Shown in pieces: positions 55,046 to 64,000 of a stretch of 64,000 nucleotides of DNA (positions within the stretch are counted from its first letter, which is position 1; every line of letters begins with the position of its first letter). The stretch is from positions 39,277-103,276 of the forward strand of contig JAIYCH010000085.1 of assembly GCA_027488135.1 (NCBI GenBank). The letters run 5' to 3'. Below the pieces are notes generated by a model. It did no database searches and had not been told where the DNA came from. It saw nothing but the letters and a program-made list of their open reading frames with translations. A program made the position numbers and the translations under genes. The stretch is from Saprospiraceae bacterium. Lineage in GTDB: Bacteria; Bacteroidota; Bacteroidia; Chitinophagales; Saprospiraceae.

Positions 55046-55152
55046 TTTTAGTATTTTTCAACAAATATCAATGATAATTATCTTATTTAGTATAAAGCTA
55101 CCTGCCTTATTTTCCAAGATAGACAAATATGTGGCATTTTCTGCCAACTATG

Positions 55153-55686
55153 CTATAAGTTTTTTAACTTATCGGTAAATTTCTCGATTACTTTGGTCAC
55201 TTTAGGTTTAACAACATAAGTACAGTAAGGATTTCTGTCACCCACTTTTTGGAAATAGTTGTTATGTTCCCCCTCTGCCGGATAAAATTCCTGACTTTTC
55301 ACTACGAAGGTCACAATCCCTAAGCCCCAAAGTGGCTTTGCTTCATTTTCTATTGAAAATTCAATGATTTCCCTTTCTTTGTCATTGGCATAAAAAATGA
55401 CAGAACGATACTGAGGCCCCACGTCATTTCCTTGTTTATTTAGGGTAGTAGGGTTATGGATTTGCCAAAAAACCCGTAAAAGGTCATCTAAACTAATTAT
55501 TTCCGGGTCGTATATGATTTTAACTACCTCGGCATGATTTGTTTTTCCTGAACACACCTCTCTATAAGTAGCCGTTTCTTTGGTTCCTCCAGCATAGCCA
55601 GATTGAACAGATTCGACCCCTTTAAGTATTTGAAAGGCAGCTTCAAGACACCAGAAACAGCCACCTCCCAGAATGATTTCATTCAT
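55153..55686 (-). CDS. msrA: Peptide methionine sulfoxide reductase MsrA
   Basis: 177 residues. The catalytic motif GGGCFWC (Cys10) is at the N-terminus, with 'GYAGGTKETATYREVCSGKTNHAEVV', shortened core TYREVCSGKTNHAE, and 'NPTTLNKQGNDVGPQYRSVIFY'. It reduces methionine-S-sulfoxide in proteins using thioredoxin. No MsrB is fused or adjacent. It follows mqnA by five bases, so it is probably the last gene of the menaquinone operon. Confidence 0.96.
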   Translation of the reverse strand: MNEIILGGGCFWCLEAAFQILKGVESVQSGYAGGTKETATYREVCSGKTNHAEVVKIIYDPEIISLDDLLRVFWQIHNPTTLNKQGNDVGPQYRSVIFYANDKEREIIEFSIENEAKPLWGLGIVTFVVKSQEFYPAEGEHNNYFQKVGDRNPYCTYVVKPKVTKVIEKFTDKLKNL

Positions 55687-55691
55687 GATAA

Positions 55692-56480
55692 TTATTGAAA
55701 TAAGTGATTTGAATATTGTGCCAATTTTTCAAAAAAGAGGGACATTCCCGCTTTCATATCTTCATCTAAATGGTAGTATATATTATTAGAAAAATAACTT
55801 TTTAAGTCAAAACCGGTGGGTGAATCAGGTAAGAGCAAGAGTAGCTCGGGTATAGCTGCTAATCCGGCACTTAGGGCACTATTAAAATCGTTTTCGAAAA
55901 TTTCACCTGCTTTACCGTTACTTACCCAGGCAGCAAATACGAAGGGGAGAGAAGTATGTTCTCGCCAGGCTTCGCCTAAGTCATAAAAGTAGGGGTATTT
56001 TTCATGTAAACCCATGGTTCTATCCCCAATGATAAGGAGCCCGGTGTTTTCAGAAACATGATTTTCAAATCCTGGTTCACCTGTTACGAAATGAAGTTTT
56101 TGCTGCCACAACTCTTTTAATAAAATTTGAACAAGGAGGACAGATGTTCGAGAATGGAAATCAAGAATTAATGTATCTAGTTGATCTATAGGTTTATAGG
56201 AAAAAATACCAACTGTTTTTACTTTGTTTTGAGCACCAATACAATAATTTGAAAATAAAGTGGCATTAGGTATTTGAGGAATTACCGCGGTGGGAATAAG
56301 CGCTAAATCCACCTCCCCATGAATCATTTTACTGGCACAGGCAGAAGGGATATCCAGCATTAGATTAATTTTTCCCGCCAATTGACTGTTCAATAAACCA
56401 TATAACAGAGGTTTTGTGTTTAAATAGCTTACCGCTGCAATATTAAATTTCTCTGTTATTTGATTAGGAGGGAAAGCCAT
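55692..56480 (-). CDS. mqnA: Chorismate dehydratase MqnA (futalosine menaquinone pathway)
   Basis: 262 residues. Matches to the MqnA/MqnD periplasmic-binding-like fold: 'AAVSYLNTKPLLYGL', 'PSACASKMIHGEVDLALIPTAV', 'GAQNKVKTVGIFS' and 'LDFHSRTSVLLVQILL'. MqnA converts chorismate to 3-[(1-carboxyvinyl)oxy]benzoate, the entry step of the futalosine route. Its start overlaps the upstream phosphatase gene by 17 bases, and mqnE lies one gene further upstream, consistent with an operon. MqnA is favoured over MqnD by the 'VSYLNTKPL' start. Confidence 0.9.
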   Translation of the reverse strand: MAFPPNQITEKFNIAAVSYLNTKPLLYGLLNSQLAGKINLMLDIPSACASKMIHGEVDLALIPTAVIPQIPNATLFSNYCIGAQNKVKTVGIFSYKPIDQLDTLILDFHSRTSVLLVQILLKELWQQKLHFVTGEPGFENHVSENTGLLIIGDRTMGLHEKYPYFYDLGEAWREHTSLPFVFAAWVSNGKAGEIFENDFNSALSAGLAAIPELLLLLPDSPTGFDLKSYFSNNIYYHLDEDMKAGMSLFFEKLAQYSNHLFQ

Positions 56481-57093
56481 CGTCGGTATTTAAATGGCTT
56501 ATATCGTTCATTAAAATAGAATTAAAGCCATTATGATCTTTTAAAAATTGGTATAAACCGGTGTTTTTATGGCTAAATTTTTCCATTTCCGATACAGGGA
56601 GACCAAAAAAATAGGTCATCATACATCGCATCGCTCTTCCATGACTACAAATTAAAATATTGGATTCATGCCTGTTTTCAAGCCACTGCATAAAAACGAG
56701 CATTCTTTCTGCTAGTTCCGCGGCACTCTCCCCATTTTCAAGCCTTGTTTCATAACGTCCACTTTGCCAGTCGGTTATAGCTTCTTTGTAGGGTTGTTCC
56801 ATCCAGGTTGCATACGATTTCCCCTCGTGAATACCCCAGTTCATTTCGTTGATTTCAGGTAATTGCACCCAGGGTATGCCTTTGTCGATAAATGATTTAA
56901 CCGTTTGGTGCGTCCTTTGAAGGGTCGATGTTACCACCAATTCAAAGGGAATTTCCTGGTATTTTTGAAAAAATGCTTTCGCTTGTTCTTCCCCTTTCTG
57001 ATTTAATGTTCCGTCAATACCAGAACCTTGAACAATGGCAAGACGATTATTCTCTGTTTCTCCGTGACGAAGTATATAAATATTTTTATTCAT
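56464..57093 (-). CDS. Histidine phosphatase family protein embedded in the menaquinone operon
   Basis: 209 residues. The catalytic motif 'LRHGETENN' (His10) and 'RTHQTV', the Glu of 'EINEMNWGIHEGKSY' and the second histidine in 'LICSHGRAMRCMM' define a phosphoglycerate mutase-like phosphatase. The substrate is not predictable from this. Its start abuts the mqnE stop and its end overlaps the mqnA start by 17 bases, so co-expression with menaquinone genes is nearly certain. A role in that pathway is only an inference. Confidence 0.88.
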   Translation of the reverse strand: MNKNIYILRHGETENNRLAIVQGSGIDGTLNQKGEEQAKAFFQKYQEIPFELVVTSTLQRTHQTVKSFIDKGIPWVQLPEINEMNWGIHEGKSYATWMEQPYKEAITDWQSGRYETRLENGESAAELAERMLVFMQWLENRHESNILICSHGRAMRCMMTYFFGLPVSEMEKFSHKNTGLYQFLKDHNGFNSILMNDISHLNTDDGFPS

Positions 57094-58287
57094 TTATTGA
57101 TTATTAACAACGGGTAAAGAGACATAACTATTTATGACTTCATCTTCCTTGAAGGTTTCGTTAGTGTAATCATGTAGGACATTATAAAGGGTATCTCGTT
57201 CTAAAGGATGTTTGCCGACCGCTTTTATCAAATTCACCAAATCGCGAGTACTCAGAGAAGGGGTTTGCTCCTCTGAGCCCGCCATACTGTATATTTTTGT
57301 GGTATCATCAATGGTTCCATCAATATCATCGACGCCAAATGAGAGCGATAATTGGGCCATATTCCTACCAATCATGGGCCAATAAGCCTTGATATGGTCA
57401 AAATTATCGAGATAGATGCGACTCACTGCATAATTTCGAAGGTCATCCAACGCGCTAACTTCTTTCAGGTGAGACAATTGATTATCCTTATTTCTAAATT
57501 TCAGTGGAATAAATGTTTGAAATCCGCCTGTCATATCTTGTAAATTCCTTAATTTTTCAAGATGATCTATTCTATGAAAATAGGATTCGATGTGACCATA
57601 AAGCATGGTAGCATTTGATTTTTTACCCAGGCCATGCCATATTTCATGAATCCTCAACCATTCTTCACCAGAACATTTTCCGCCCGCGATTTGATCTCTA
57701 ATATCAGGGTGAAAAATTTCAGCACCCCCACCTGGCATAGAATCCAGACCTGCCTCCAGCATGAGCGCCATGCCCTCTTCGTAGCTGATTTTTTCTTTTT
57801 TGAAAATGTAATGGTATTCGACAGGAGTCAAAGCCTTTATATGTAACTCCGGGCGATGTTTTTTTATCGTTTTAAATAATTCAGCATAGAATGAAACATC
57901 ATATTTTGGAAGAACCCCTCCAACAATATGAACCTCGGTAACAGGTTCCTGATCATACTTGCGGACAATATCCATCATTTCATCGAGGGTATATTCCCAA
58001 CCGTCCTTTCTCTCTTTTATTAATCGGGAATAGGAGCAAAAAGTGCAGGTATAAATACATACATTGGTAGGTTCAATATGGAAATTCCTATTAAAATAAG
58101 TATTCTTGCCATTTTTCTCCTCCCGAACAAAATTGGCTAAGGTTCCTAAGTAACCAAGAGAGGCATGTTCAAAAAGATATAATCCTTCTTCCGGCGTAAT
58201 CCTTTTTTTGTCAAAAACTTTTTTCGCAATATCAGCTAAATGTACATCCTTGTTATTTAGGCAAACTTGCTTAGAATCGTTTTCCAT
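57094..58287 (-). CDS. mqnE: Aminofutalosine synthase MqnE (radical SAM)
   Basis: 397 residues. The radical SAM motif CxxxCxxC is Cys77, Cys81 and Cys84 ('NVCIYTCTFCSYSR'). 'FNRNFHIEPTNVC', 'VGGVLPKYDVSFYAELF', 'GGGAEIFHPDIRDQI' and 'TMLYGHIES' are characteristic of the CofH/MqnE/MqnC group, and the N-terminal 'LGTLANFVREEKNG' points to MqnE. It joins 3-[(1-carboxyvinyl)oxy]benzoate to an adenosyl group from SAM to make aminofutalosine. mqnA is downstream; mqnB, mqnC and mqnD are not in the window. Confidence 0.92.
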   Translation of the reverse strand: MENDSKQVCLNNKDVHLADIAKKVFDKKRITPEEGLYLFEHASLGYLGTLANFVREEKNGKNTYFNRNFHIEPTNVCIYTCTFCSYSRLIKERKDGWEYTLDEMMDIVRKYDQEPVTEVHIVGGVLPKYDVSFYAELFKTIKKHRPELHIKALTPVEYHYIFKKEKISYEEGMALMLEAGLDSMPGGGAEIFHPDIRDQIAGGKCSGEEWLRIHEIWHGLGKKSNATMLYGHIESYFHRIDHLEKLRNLQDMTGGFQTFIPLKFRNKDNQLSHLKEVSALDDLRNYAVSRIYLDNFDHIKAYWPMIGRNMAQLSLSFGVDDIDGTIDDTTKIYSMAGSEEQTPSLSTRDLVNLIKAVGKHPLERDTLYNVLHDYTNETFKEDEVINSYVSLPVVNNQ

Positions 58288-58370
58288 AGAACGGTATTTT
58301 TATCTTAAACGCAAAAGATCAAAAGTCGTTCAAAACAAACAACTAGAAAATGGTAAGAATAGGATAAAAA

Positions 58371-59426
58371 TTACCTAGCCAATATTTTTGCTGCTATAAG
58401 ATCGCCAATTTCGGAACATTTACAAACATGGGGTAATTGCAATTCTGCCGTGCCGTAACCACTTTCCAATAGGTTTTTCACACTTTCTCTGATAACATCC
58501 GCCTCTGTATGCAGATTAAATGAATCTAACATCATAGCTGCAGATAAAATAGTAGCCATAGGGTTCGCGATATCTAAACCTGTGGCTTGAGGATAAGAAC
58601 CGTGAATGGGTTCGTACAACGATGTTTTTGCACCGACCGAGGCGGAAGGTAATAAGCCCATAGAACCCGTAATAACACTTGCTTCATCACTTAGAATATC
58701 ACCGAACATATTTTCAGTGAGCATTACATCAAATTGGGCGGGAAACTGGATGATTTGCATTGCAGCATTATCTACGAAGAGAAAATCGAGTTCAACATCG
58801 GGATATTGGGCTGAAATACGCTTGACCTCATCGCGCCAAAGTCTTGACGTTTCCAACACGTTAGCTTTATCAACCAGCGTTACTTTTTTTCTTCTGAGTC
58901 TGGCAGCATCAAAGGCCAAGAGGGTAATCCTGGCGATTTCCTCTCTGGAATAAACGCAGTGGTCGTAGGCCGTATCATCCTTTCTACCTTTTTCTCCAAA
59001 GTAAATGCCCCCGGTCAATTCACGATAAATAACAAAATCTACCCCTTTAATTTTTTCTTCCTTTAATGGAGACAAAGACAAAAGCGTTGGATAGGTGGTG
59101 ACGGGCCTTACATTGGCAAATAAACCTAAACTTTTCCTAAGACGAAGTAAGCCCTGTTCTGGTCTTACGGGAGCACTGGGATCGTTGTCATACTTAGGAT
59201 CACCAATGGCACCAAAAAGCACTGCATCACTTTGTAAACAAATGTCAAGGGTTTCCTCGGGAAGGGGATTTCCGGTTTTATCAATGGCAATGGCGCCAAC
59301 CAAAGCAAATTGAGTATGGAACTTATGATTAAATTTTGTTTCAATGGCAGACAATACCTTTAAGGCTTGCTCAATGACTTCCGGGCCAATGCCATCGCCC
59401 GATAGAACGGCTATATTCTTTTCCAT
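58371..59426 (-). CDS. leuB: 3-isopropylmalate dehydrogenase
   Basis: 351 residues. 'AVLSGDGIGPEVIEQALKVL' starts the isocitrate/isopropylmalate dehydrogenase fold. 'LRLRKSLGLFANVRPV' (substrate arginines), 'YRELTGGIYFGEKGR', 'KANVLETSRLWRDEV', 'NMFGDILSDEASVITGSMGLLPSA' (core FGDILSDEAS, metal aspartates) and 'EPIHGSYPQATG' are intact. It oxidises and decarboxylates 3-isopropylmalate with NAD to 2-ketoisocaproate. It is last in leuA-leuC-leuD-leuB, two bases after leuD. Confidence 0.97.
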   Translation of the reverse strand: MEKNIAVLSGDGIGPEVIEQALKVLSAIETKFNHKFHTQFALVGAIAIDKTGNPLPEETLDICLQSDAVLFGAIGDPKYDNDPSAPVRPEQGLLRLRKSLGLFANVRPVTTYPTLLSLSPLKEEKIKGVDFVIYRELTGGIYFGEKGRKDDTAYDHCVYSREEIARITLLAFDAARLRRKKVTLVDKANVLETSRLWRDEVKRISAQYPDVELDFLFVDNAAMQIIQFPAQFDVMLTENMFGDILSDEASVITGSMGLLPSASVGAKTSLYEPIHGSYPQATGLDIANPMATILSAAMMLDSFNLHTEADVIRESVKNLLESGYGTAELQLPHVCKCSEIGDLIAAKILAR

Positions 59427-59428
59427 AG

Positions 59429-60037
59429 TTATTTTATTGGATTAAAAGGGTAGCGGTTGTTTTCTTCAAAGGTGCTTATGATAGTTTTTTGACTCAACAG
59501 AAAGTCAATATCATCATACCCGTTTAAAAGACATATTTTTTTATAAGGATCCATTTCAAAATATTCCACTTCTGAACTATTTGAAATGGAAATAGATTGG
59601 TTTTCAAGATTTATTTCAAGTCCGGCATTGGGGTCATTTTCAATTGCCTCAAATATTTTGTTTAAAAAACTATCGGATACCGTAACGGGAAGGAGGCCGT
59701 TATTTAATGCATTTCCTTTAAAAATATCAGCAAAAAAACTGGACACCACCGCTTTGAATCCATAATCAGCAATAGCCCATGCAGCGTGTTCACGGCTGGA
59801 TCCACAACCAAAATTTCTCCCTGCAACGAGAATGGCACCTTTATAAATTGGATTATTTAGAACAAAATCAGATTTTTGACTACCATCGGGATGGTACCGC
59901 CAGTCTCTGAATAAATTATCTCCAAAGCCCTCTCGCGTAGTTGCTTTTAGAAACCTGGCGGGAATAATCTGGTCAGTATCGATATCCTCATTCGGAAGAG
60001 GAACGGCGGAAGATTGTAGTAAAGTAAATTTTTCCAT
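59429..60037 (-). CDS. leuD: 3-isopropylmalate dehydratase small subunit
   Basis: 202 residues. '[20 protein letters not shown]' and '[17 protein letters not shown]' are LeuD hallmarks, and the length fits the usual bacterial small subunit. With LeuC it isomerises 2-isopropylmalate to 3-isopropylmalate. The gap to leuC is 18 bases. Confidence 0.97.
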   Translation of the reverse strand: MEKFTLLQSSAVPLPNEDIDTDQIIPARFLKATTREGFGDNLFRDWRYHPDGSQKSDFVLNNPIYKGAILVAGRNFGCGSSREHAAWAIADYGFKAVVSSFFADIFKGNALNNGLLPVTVSDSFLNKIFEAIENDPNAGLEINLENQSISISNSSEVEYFEMDPYKKICLLNGYDDIDFLLSQKTIISTFEENNRYPFNPIK

Positions 60038-60055
60038 GAGTAAAATTAGGCTGGT

Positions 60056-61444
60056 TTAATCGAGGCTTACGTCAATAATTTTGCCATTAATCGCAGCGGC
60101 TGCGGCCATTAATGGACTGGTTAAAATAGTGCGCGCACCTGGTCCCTGTCGTCCTTCAAAATTTCGATTAGAGGTAGAAACACAATATTCATTTGCTGGA
60201 ATTTTGTCTTCATTCATACCAAGGCAGGCAGAACAGCCAGGTTCTCTGAAATCAAAACCAGCCGCTTTAAAAATATGGTCAAGACCTTCCAAAATAACTT
60301 GTGCTTCAACCTGTTTTGAGCCTGGAACAATCATAGCTTTTACATGAGGCGCTTTTTGTTTTCCCTTCACATAATCGGCTACCAATCGCAAATCTTCCAT
60401 CCTTGAGTTGGTACAGCTACCAATAAAAACATGTTGAATTTCTTTACCCAAAAGGGATTCCCCAGCATGTAAACCCATGTAGGATAATGACTTATCGAAA
60501 CTATTTCTGTTGGCTGGATCTATAGGTTCTGGAATTAACTGTCTAACACCCATACCCATACCAGGATTAGTTCCATAGGTAACCATGGGCATGATATCGC
60601 TTGCCTGGAAAGTAAATTCTACATCAAAGGAGGCATCCTCATCAGTAGGCAGGGTTTTCCAATAGCTTACGGCCTGGTCAAAAGCGGCCTCTTTGGGGGC
60701 GTATTTTTTACCATTTACATAGTCAAAAGTTTTTTCATCAGGGGCAATGAGGCCACCTTTTGCTCCCATTTCAATGCTCATATTACAGATAGTCATCCTT
60801 CCCTCCATAGAGAGATTTCGGATAGTACTTCCTGCATATTCAACAAAATAACCTGTTCCACCGCTGGTGGTAAGTTTTGAAATAATATATAAAATAACAT
60901 CTTTTGCCGTTACGCCCTGGTGAAGCGTACCTTCCACATTGATGCGCATTTGTTTTGGCTTCAGTTGTAAAAGACATTGAGAAGCAAGCACTTGTTCTAC
61001 CTGGCTGGTTCCGATGCCAAAGGCTATACAGCCAAATGCACCGTGCGTGGAAGTGTGAGAATCACCGCACACAATGGTCATTCCTGGTTGAGTTATACCC
61101 AATTCTGGTCCTATTACGTGCACAATACCTTGAAACGGGTGACCTAAACCATAAAGAGAAACGCCATATTTATGGCAGTTCTCAATCAATTTATCTACCT
61201 GAAACTTAGAAAGTGGTTCGCTGATAGGTAAATGTTGATTTACGGTAGGGACATTGTGATCGGCAGTGGCAATCGTCTGAGCCGTCCTGAAAACAGGTAT
61301 GTTTCTGGAGGCCAGGCCGTCAAAAGCCTGAGGGCTGGTAACTTCGTGTATAAAATGACGATCGATATATAATACCGCTGTTCCACCTTCTACGGTATTT
61401 ACTACGTGATTATCCCAGATTTTATCAAACAGGGTTTTAGCCAT
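60056..61444 (-). CDS. leuC: 3-isopropylmalate dehydratase large subunit
   Basis: 462 residues. The three iron-sulfur ligands are present as Cys344 ('GSCTNSR') and Cys404/Cys407 ('GCSACLGM'). 'KIWDNHVV', '[17 protein letters not shown]'-type start (core [14 protein letters not shown]), '[13 protein letters not shown]' and '[12 protein letters not shown]' identify LeuC. It carries the 4Fe-4S cluster of the isomerase and pairs with LeuD. It lies 17 bases after leuA. Confidence 0.97.
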   Translation of the reverse strand: MAKTLFDKIWDNHVVNTVEGGTAVLYIDRHFIHEVTSPQAFDGLASRNIPVFRTAQTIATADHNVPTVNQHLPISEPLSKFQVDKLIENCHKYGVSLYGLGHPFQGIVHVIGPELGITQPGMTIVCGDSHTSTHGAFGCIAFGIGTSQVEQVLASQCLLQLKPKQMRINVEGTLHQGVTAKDVILYIISKLTTSGGTGYFVEYAGSTIRNLSMEGRMTICNMSIEMGAKGGLIAPDEKTFDYVNGKKYAPKEAAFDQAVSYWKTLPTDEDASFDVEFTFQASDIMPMVTYGTNPGMGMGVRQLIPEPIDPANRNSFDKSLSYMGLHAGESLLGKEIQHVFIGSCTNSRMEDLRLVADYVKGKQKAPHVKAMIVPGSKQVEAQVILEGLDHIFKAAGFDFREPGCSACLGMNEDKIPANEYCVSTSNRNFEGRQGPGARTILTSPLMAAAAAINGKIIDVSLD

Positions 61445-61461
61445 GATAGAACGTTTTTTAT

Positions 61462-62625
61462 TTAAACAGGTGAATTTACTCTTACTTTTGCTATTAATTT
61501 TTCCAAATCTTCGTTTATCACCTCTTTTTGAGCGTCGGCAACAGACAAAAATAAGGAATATACCAAATCCAGTTCATCTTTCGTCAAGTCAAACCCAATT
61601 TGTTTGAATCGATAGGCAATAGCCGCCCTGCCGCTTCTTGCCGTGAGAACAATTTTTGAAGTATCTACACCAACATCACGAGGATCCATGATTTCATAAG
61701 TGTCTCTTTGTTTTATAACGCCATCCTGGTGAATGCCCGAAGAATGGGCAAAAGCATTATCACCCACAATGGCTTTATTGGGTTGCACGGGCATACCCAT
61801 TCTGTCCCTAACCAGATGACTAATTGGATTCAATAATTTTGTTTCAATACCCGTAATCAGATTGAGATAGGGGTGTTGTTTCATAATCATAACTACCTCT
61901 TCCAGTGCAGTATTCCCTGCTCTTTCACCAATACCATTAATAGTACATTCTATTTGTCTGGCGCCATTTAAAACGCCTGCTATGGAATTAGCTGTAGCCA
62001 AGCCCAGATCATTATGACAATGAGTGGAAAGTATGGCTTTTTCAATGCCGGGAACATTATCGCGGAGGTAGGCTATTTTTTGACCATACTCCTCAGGAAG
62101 ACAATATCCCGTGGTATCGGGGATATTTAAAACGGTGGCTCCAGCTTTTAAAACAGCTTCAATTACCTCTGCTAAAAAAACATTATCCGTTCTTCCGGCA
62201 TCTTCTGCATAAAATTCTACGTCCTCAACAAAGGTTTTCGCATATTTTACCGCCGATACCGCTCTTTCAATTATTTTTTCTCTTGTGGTATTAAATTTAT
62301 GGATAATATGAGAGTCGGAAGTTCCAATCCCTGTGTGTATCCTCGGTCTTTTTGCATATTTTAGAGATTCTGCAGCTACTTTGATATCTTTTTCAACCGC
62401 GCGGGTAAGTCCACAAACTATCGGGTAGGAAACAGCTTTACTAATAGCCTCTACAGAGGCAAAATCGCCAGGACTCGAAATGGGAAAGCCCGCTTCAATG
62501 ACATCAACACCTAACCTTTCGAGCTCTAATGCAATATCAATTTTTTGATTTGTATTGAGTTTACAGCCGGGAACTTGTTCCCCATCCCGAAGTGTGGTAT
62601 CGAAGATATATATACGATTATCCAT
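61462..62625 (-). CDS. leuA: 2-isopropylmalate synthase (short form without the full regulatory domain)
   Basis: 387 residues. The TIM-barrel HMGL-like domain has '[13 protein letters not shown]' (metal aspartate 9), '[12 protein letters not shown]', '[10 protein letters not shown]', '[14 protein letters not shown]' and '[15 protein letters not shown]'. It condenses acetyl-CoA with 2-ketoisovalerate, the first step of leucine synthesis. The chain ends near '[11 protein letters not shown]' and lacks the roughly 130-residue LeuA dimer domain that binds leucine in the usual 500-residue enzyme, so feedback control may be absent or different. Homocitrate synthase and citramalate synthase are alternatives in principle, but the leuCDB context settles it. 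It opens the operon. Confidence 0.93.
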   Translation of the reverse strand: MDNRIYIFDTTLRDGEQVPGCKLNTNQKIDIALELERLGVDVIEAGFPISSPGDFASVEAISKAVSYPIVCGLTRAVEKDIKVAAESLKYAKRPRIHTGIGTSDSHIIHKFNTTREKIIERAVSAVKYAKTFVEDVEFYAEDAGRTDNVFLAEVIEAVLKAGATVLNIPDTTGYCLPEEYGQKIAYLRDNVPGIEKAILSTHCHNDLGLATANSIAGVLNGARQIECTINGIGERAGNTALEEVVMIMKQHPYLNLITGIETKLLNPISHLVRDRMGMPVQPNKAIVGDNAFAHSSGIHQDGVIKQRDTYEIMDPRDVGVDTSKIVLTARSGRAAIAYRFKQIGFDLTKDELDLVYSLFLSVADAQKEVINEDLEKLIAKVRVNSPV

Positions 62626-62776
62626 GTGCGTAGTATTTTGTATGTTTGCAGAACGTAAATTTACCTAACCTCTTTGGCCGTTATAGGTTCAATAATCTAT
62701 TTTAATACACCTTAGCAAAGAGCAAAATAACGATTAATAATTTGAAATTGTGTAAATTGTAAAAATAAATTCTACA

Positions 62777-64000
62777 ATGCCCAAACAAAAAACAGATGAT
62801 CTGGTGACGTTGATTAATTCACTGTCCAGAGCAGAAAAACGACATTTTCGCTTGTTTGTTAAACGCAATCAAAATTCAGAAGATATTTTATTCCTTCAAC
62901 TATTTGATTTTCTTGAAAAAAAAGGTGAATATGACGAAGATCATATCTTAAAAAAAATAACTGAAATTAAAAAAACACAGCTTTCCAATCTAAAAGCCCA
63001 TCTTTATAAACAACTTCTCACGAGCCTTAGGTTATTAAGCACAAAGAGTTCACTGGATATAAATATCAGAGAATTATTGGATTGTGCGCGAGTTTTGTAC
63101 AATAAAGGTCTTTACAGACAGGCGCTTGATATGTTGGATAAAGCCAAGTTAAAAGCAAAACAAGCTGAGTTTAGTTCCTTATCACTTGAAATCCTTGAGT
63201 TTGAGAAGCATATTGAAGGACAATATATAACGAGAAGCATAGAGGGAAGAGCTGATATTATTACGAATGAAACCATCGATTTATTGAAGGTTATCAAAAA
63301 TAATCATCAATTTTCAAATCTTTCCCTTCAGTTATACGGTCTTTATTTGAAAATAGGATTTGTTCGTAATTTTAAAGATTATGAAATGGTCAAACTATTT
63401 TTTAATGCCAAATTACCCAATGTACCTTATGCGGAGCTTGATTTTATGTCAAAAATTTATCACGATCAGGCGCATGTTTGGTTTTATCACATGACACAAG
63501 ATTTTCCTTACTGTTATAAATATGCCTCCAGATGGGTATCTATTTTTGAAAAAAATGAAGAAATAATTCTCATTCATGGTATTTTGTATTTAAAAGGTCT
63601 TCATAACTTATTGACTGCTTTATTTAATATGTGGCAATATCATAAATACTGCGAAGTCCTGAAAAAATTATTAGTTTTTCCAGATTTTTACCAACTGGAG
63701 AAGGAAATGAATATGGAAGGTAATTACTACCTTTTTAAATATAATCATCTGATTAAAAAACATTTTTTGGAAGGTAGTTTTACCGAGGGTATTCAGATTA
63801 TCCCTGAATTGATGGTGCTTATTGAGAGTGATCAGTACAATTGGGATAACCATCGAATCATGGTTTTTTATTACAGAATTGCCTGTTTATATTTTGGAGC
63901 TGGTGAAAATAAAAATGCCATTACTTATTTAAATCTTATTTTAAATGAGAAAAATTCTGATTATAGAACCGACATACAGATTTATGCCCGTATTTTAAGT
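62777..64000 (+). CDS. Helical-repeat protein of unknown function, C-terminus beyond the window
   Basis: At least 408 codons from ATG 62777 with no stop before the right edge, so the gene is incomplete here. The chain is almost wholly alpha-helical, rich in leucine, lysine and tyrosine, with no signal peptide. 'LVTLINSLSRAEKRHFRLFV' at the start and paired helices such as 'ARVLYNKGLYRQALDMLDKAK' suggest TPR-like repeats. I recognise the start as typical of a Bacteroidota family with unknown role. It is divergent from leuA across 151 bases; TATGTTTG at 62641 is an exact -7 match but lies far upstream. Confidence 0.8.
   Translation, partial: MPKQKTDDLVTLINSLSRAEKRHFRLFVKRNQNSEDILFLQLFDFLEKKGEYDEDHILKKITEIKKTQLSNLKAHLYKQLLTSLRLLSTKSSLDINIRELLDCARVLYNKGLYRQALDMLDKAKLKAKQAEFSSLSLEILEFEKHIEGQYITRSIEGRADIITNETIDLLKVIKNNHQFSNLSLQLYGLYLKIGFVRNFKDYEMVKLFFNAKLPNVPYAELDFMSKIYHDQAHVWFYHMTQDFPYCYKYASRWVSIFEKNEEIILIHGILYLKGLHNLLTALFNMWQYHKYCEVLKKLLVFPDFYQLEKEMNMEGNYYLFKYNHLIKKHFLEGSFTEGIQIIPELMVLIESDQYNWDNHRIMVFYYRIACLYFGAGENKNAITYLNLILNEKNSDYRTDIQIYARILS

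Noticed and set aside
55155..55172. Seven-base hairpin at the end of msrA with a T-rich loop, considered as a terminator
   Set aside because: The stem is short, AT-only and inside the coding end, with no T-tract beyond it.
58288..58370. Gap between leuB and mqnE considered for a terminator or small RNA
   Set aside because: No inverted repeat of useful length; it probably holds the mqnE promoter in degenerate form.
62626..62776. Searched the leuA upstream region for a leucine leader peptide, T-box or attenuator
   Set aside because: No small frame with leucine runs and no stem strong enough; only a 5-bp AACCT/AGGTT pair was seen.

Overview
The window is AT-rich, densely packed DNA from a bacterium of the phylum Bacteroidota, most likely a Saprospiraceae-like or related environmental lineage (the family is an inference). 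The evidence is type IX secretion (T9SS) cargo with both kinds of C-terminal sorting domain, a PorP/SprF outer-membrane protein, DUF3822 and DUF4296 proteins, the futalosine menaquinone route (mqnE, mqnA), and recurrent TAnnTTTG promoter boxes typical of the phylum. I saw no rRNA, tRNA, insertion sequence, prophage or CRISPR array.

Region 1 (1-15688) is a cell-surface locus. Three tandem paralogous secreted proteins (the first cut by the window edge) are followed by a 2279-residue multidomain T9SS cargo, a terminator-like hairpin, a PorP/SprF protein, a membrane-bound AraC-type regulator, and a 1057-residue cargo ending in a type B (gliding-motility-associated) sorting domain. The two giant proteins share a repeated 'VGAF..ELRG' module. 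This is the most accessory-like part of the window and holds the least explained sequence: a C-terminal DSWD/DES-GI domain in the triplet and a roughly 400-residue unassigned segment in the giant.

Region 2 (15720-29838) holds a membrane priming glycosyltransferase coupled to a lipoprotein, divergent from a small secreted unknown. Then come an FAD oxidoreductase, an alpha-2-macroglobulin-like protein whose thioester cysteine is missing, a DUF697/SHOCT protein, tsaD on the opposite strand, and a small operon of an anchored unknown, DUF3822 and rsmD (with GPPY in place of the usual D/N-PPY motif).

Region 3 (29857-41650) is mostly housekeeping: argS-glnS-pyrR-pyrB, then a TlpA-like thioredoxin protein with sixA and a DUF4296 lipoprotein, a PhoB/PhoR-like two-component pair, an ABC-F ATPase, and a small cohesin-like secreted protein.

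Region 4 (41671-55686) contains an RlpA/SPOR protein and a LysE-type exporter divergent from a secreted amidohydrolase, then rimM-mnmA, and a PLP decarboxylase divergent from a TetR regulator. A bidirectional terminator separates these from a large zinc metalloprotease, followed by the three-subunit proton-translocating transhydrogenase (pntAA-pntAB-pntB) with an SPFH protein, and msrA.

Region 5 (55692-64000) carries mqnE, a histidine phosphatase and mqnA in one operon with msrA, then leuA-leuC-leuD-leuB for leucine synthesis with a short LeuA. A divergent helical-repeat-like unknown runs off the right edge. Several starts were set downstream of the longest open frame because a promoter box or signal peptide indicates the internal ATG.
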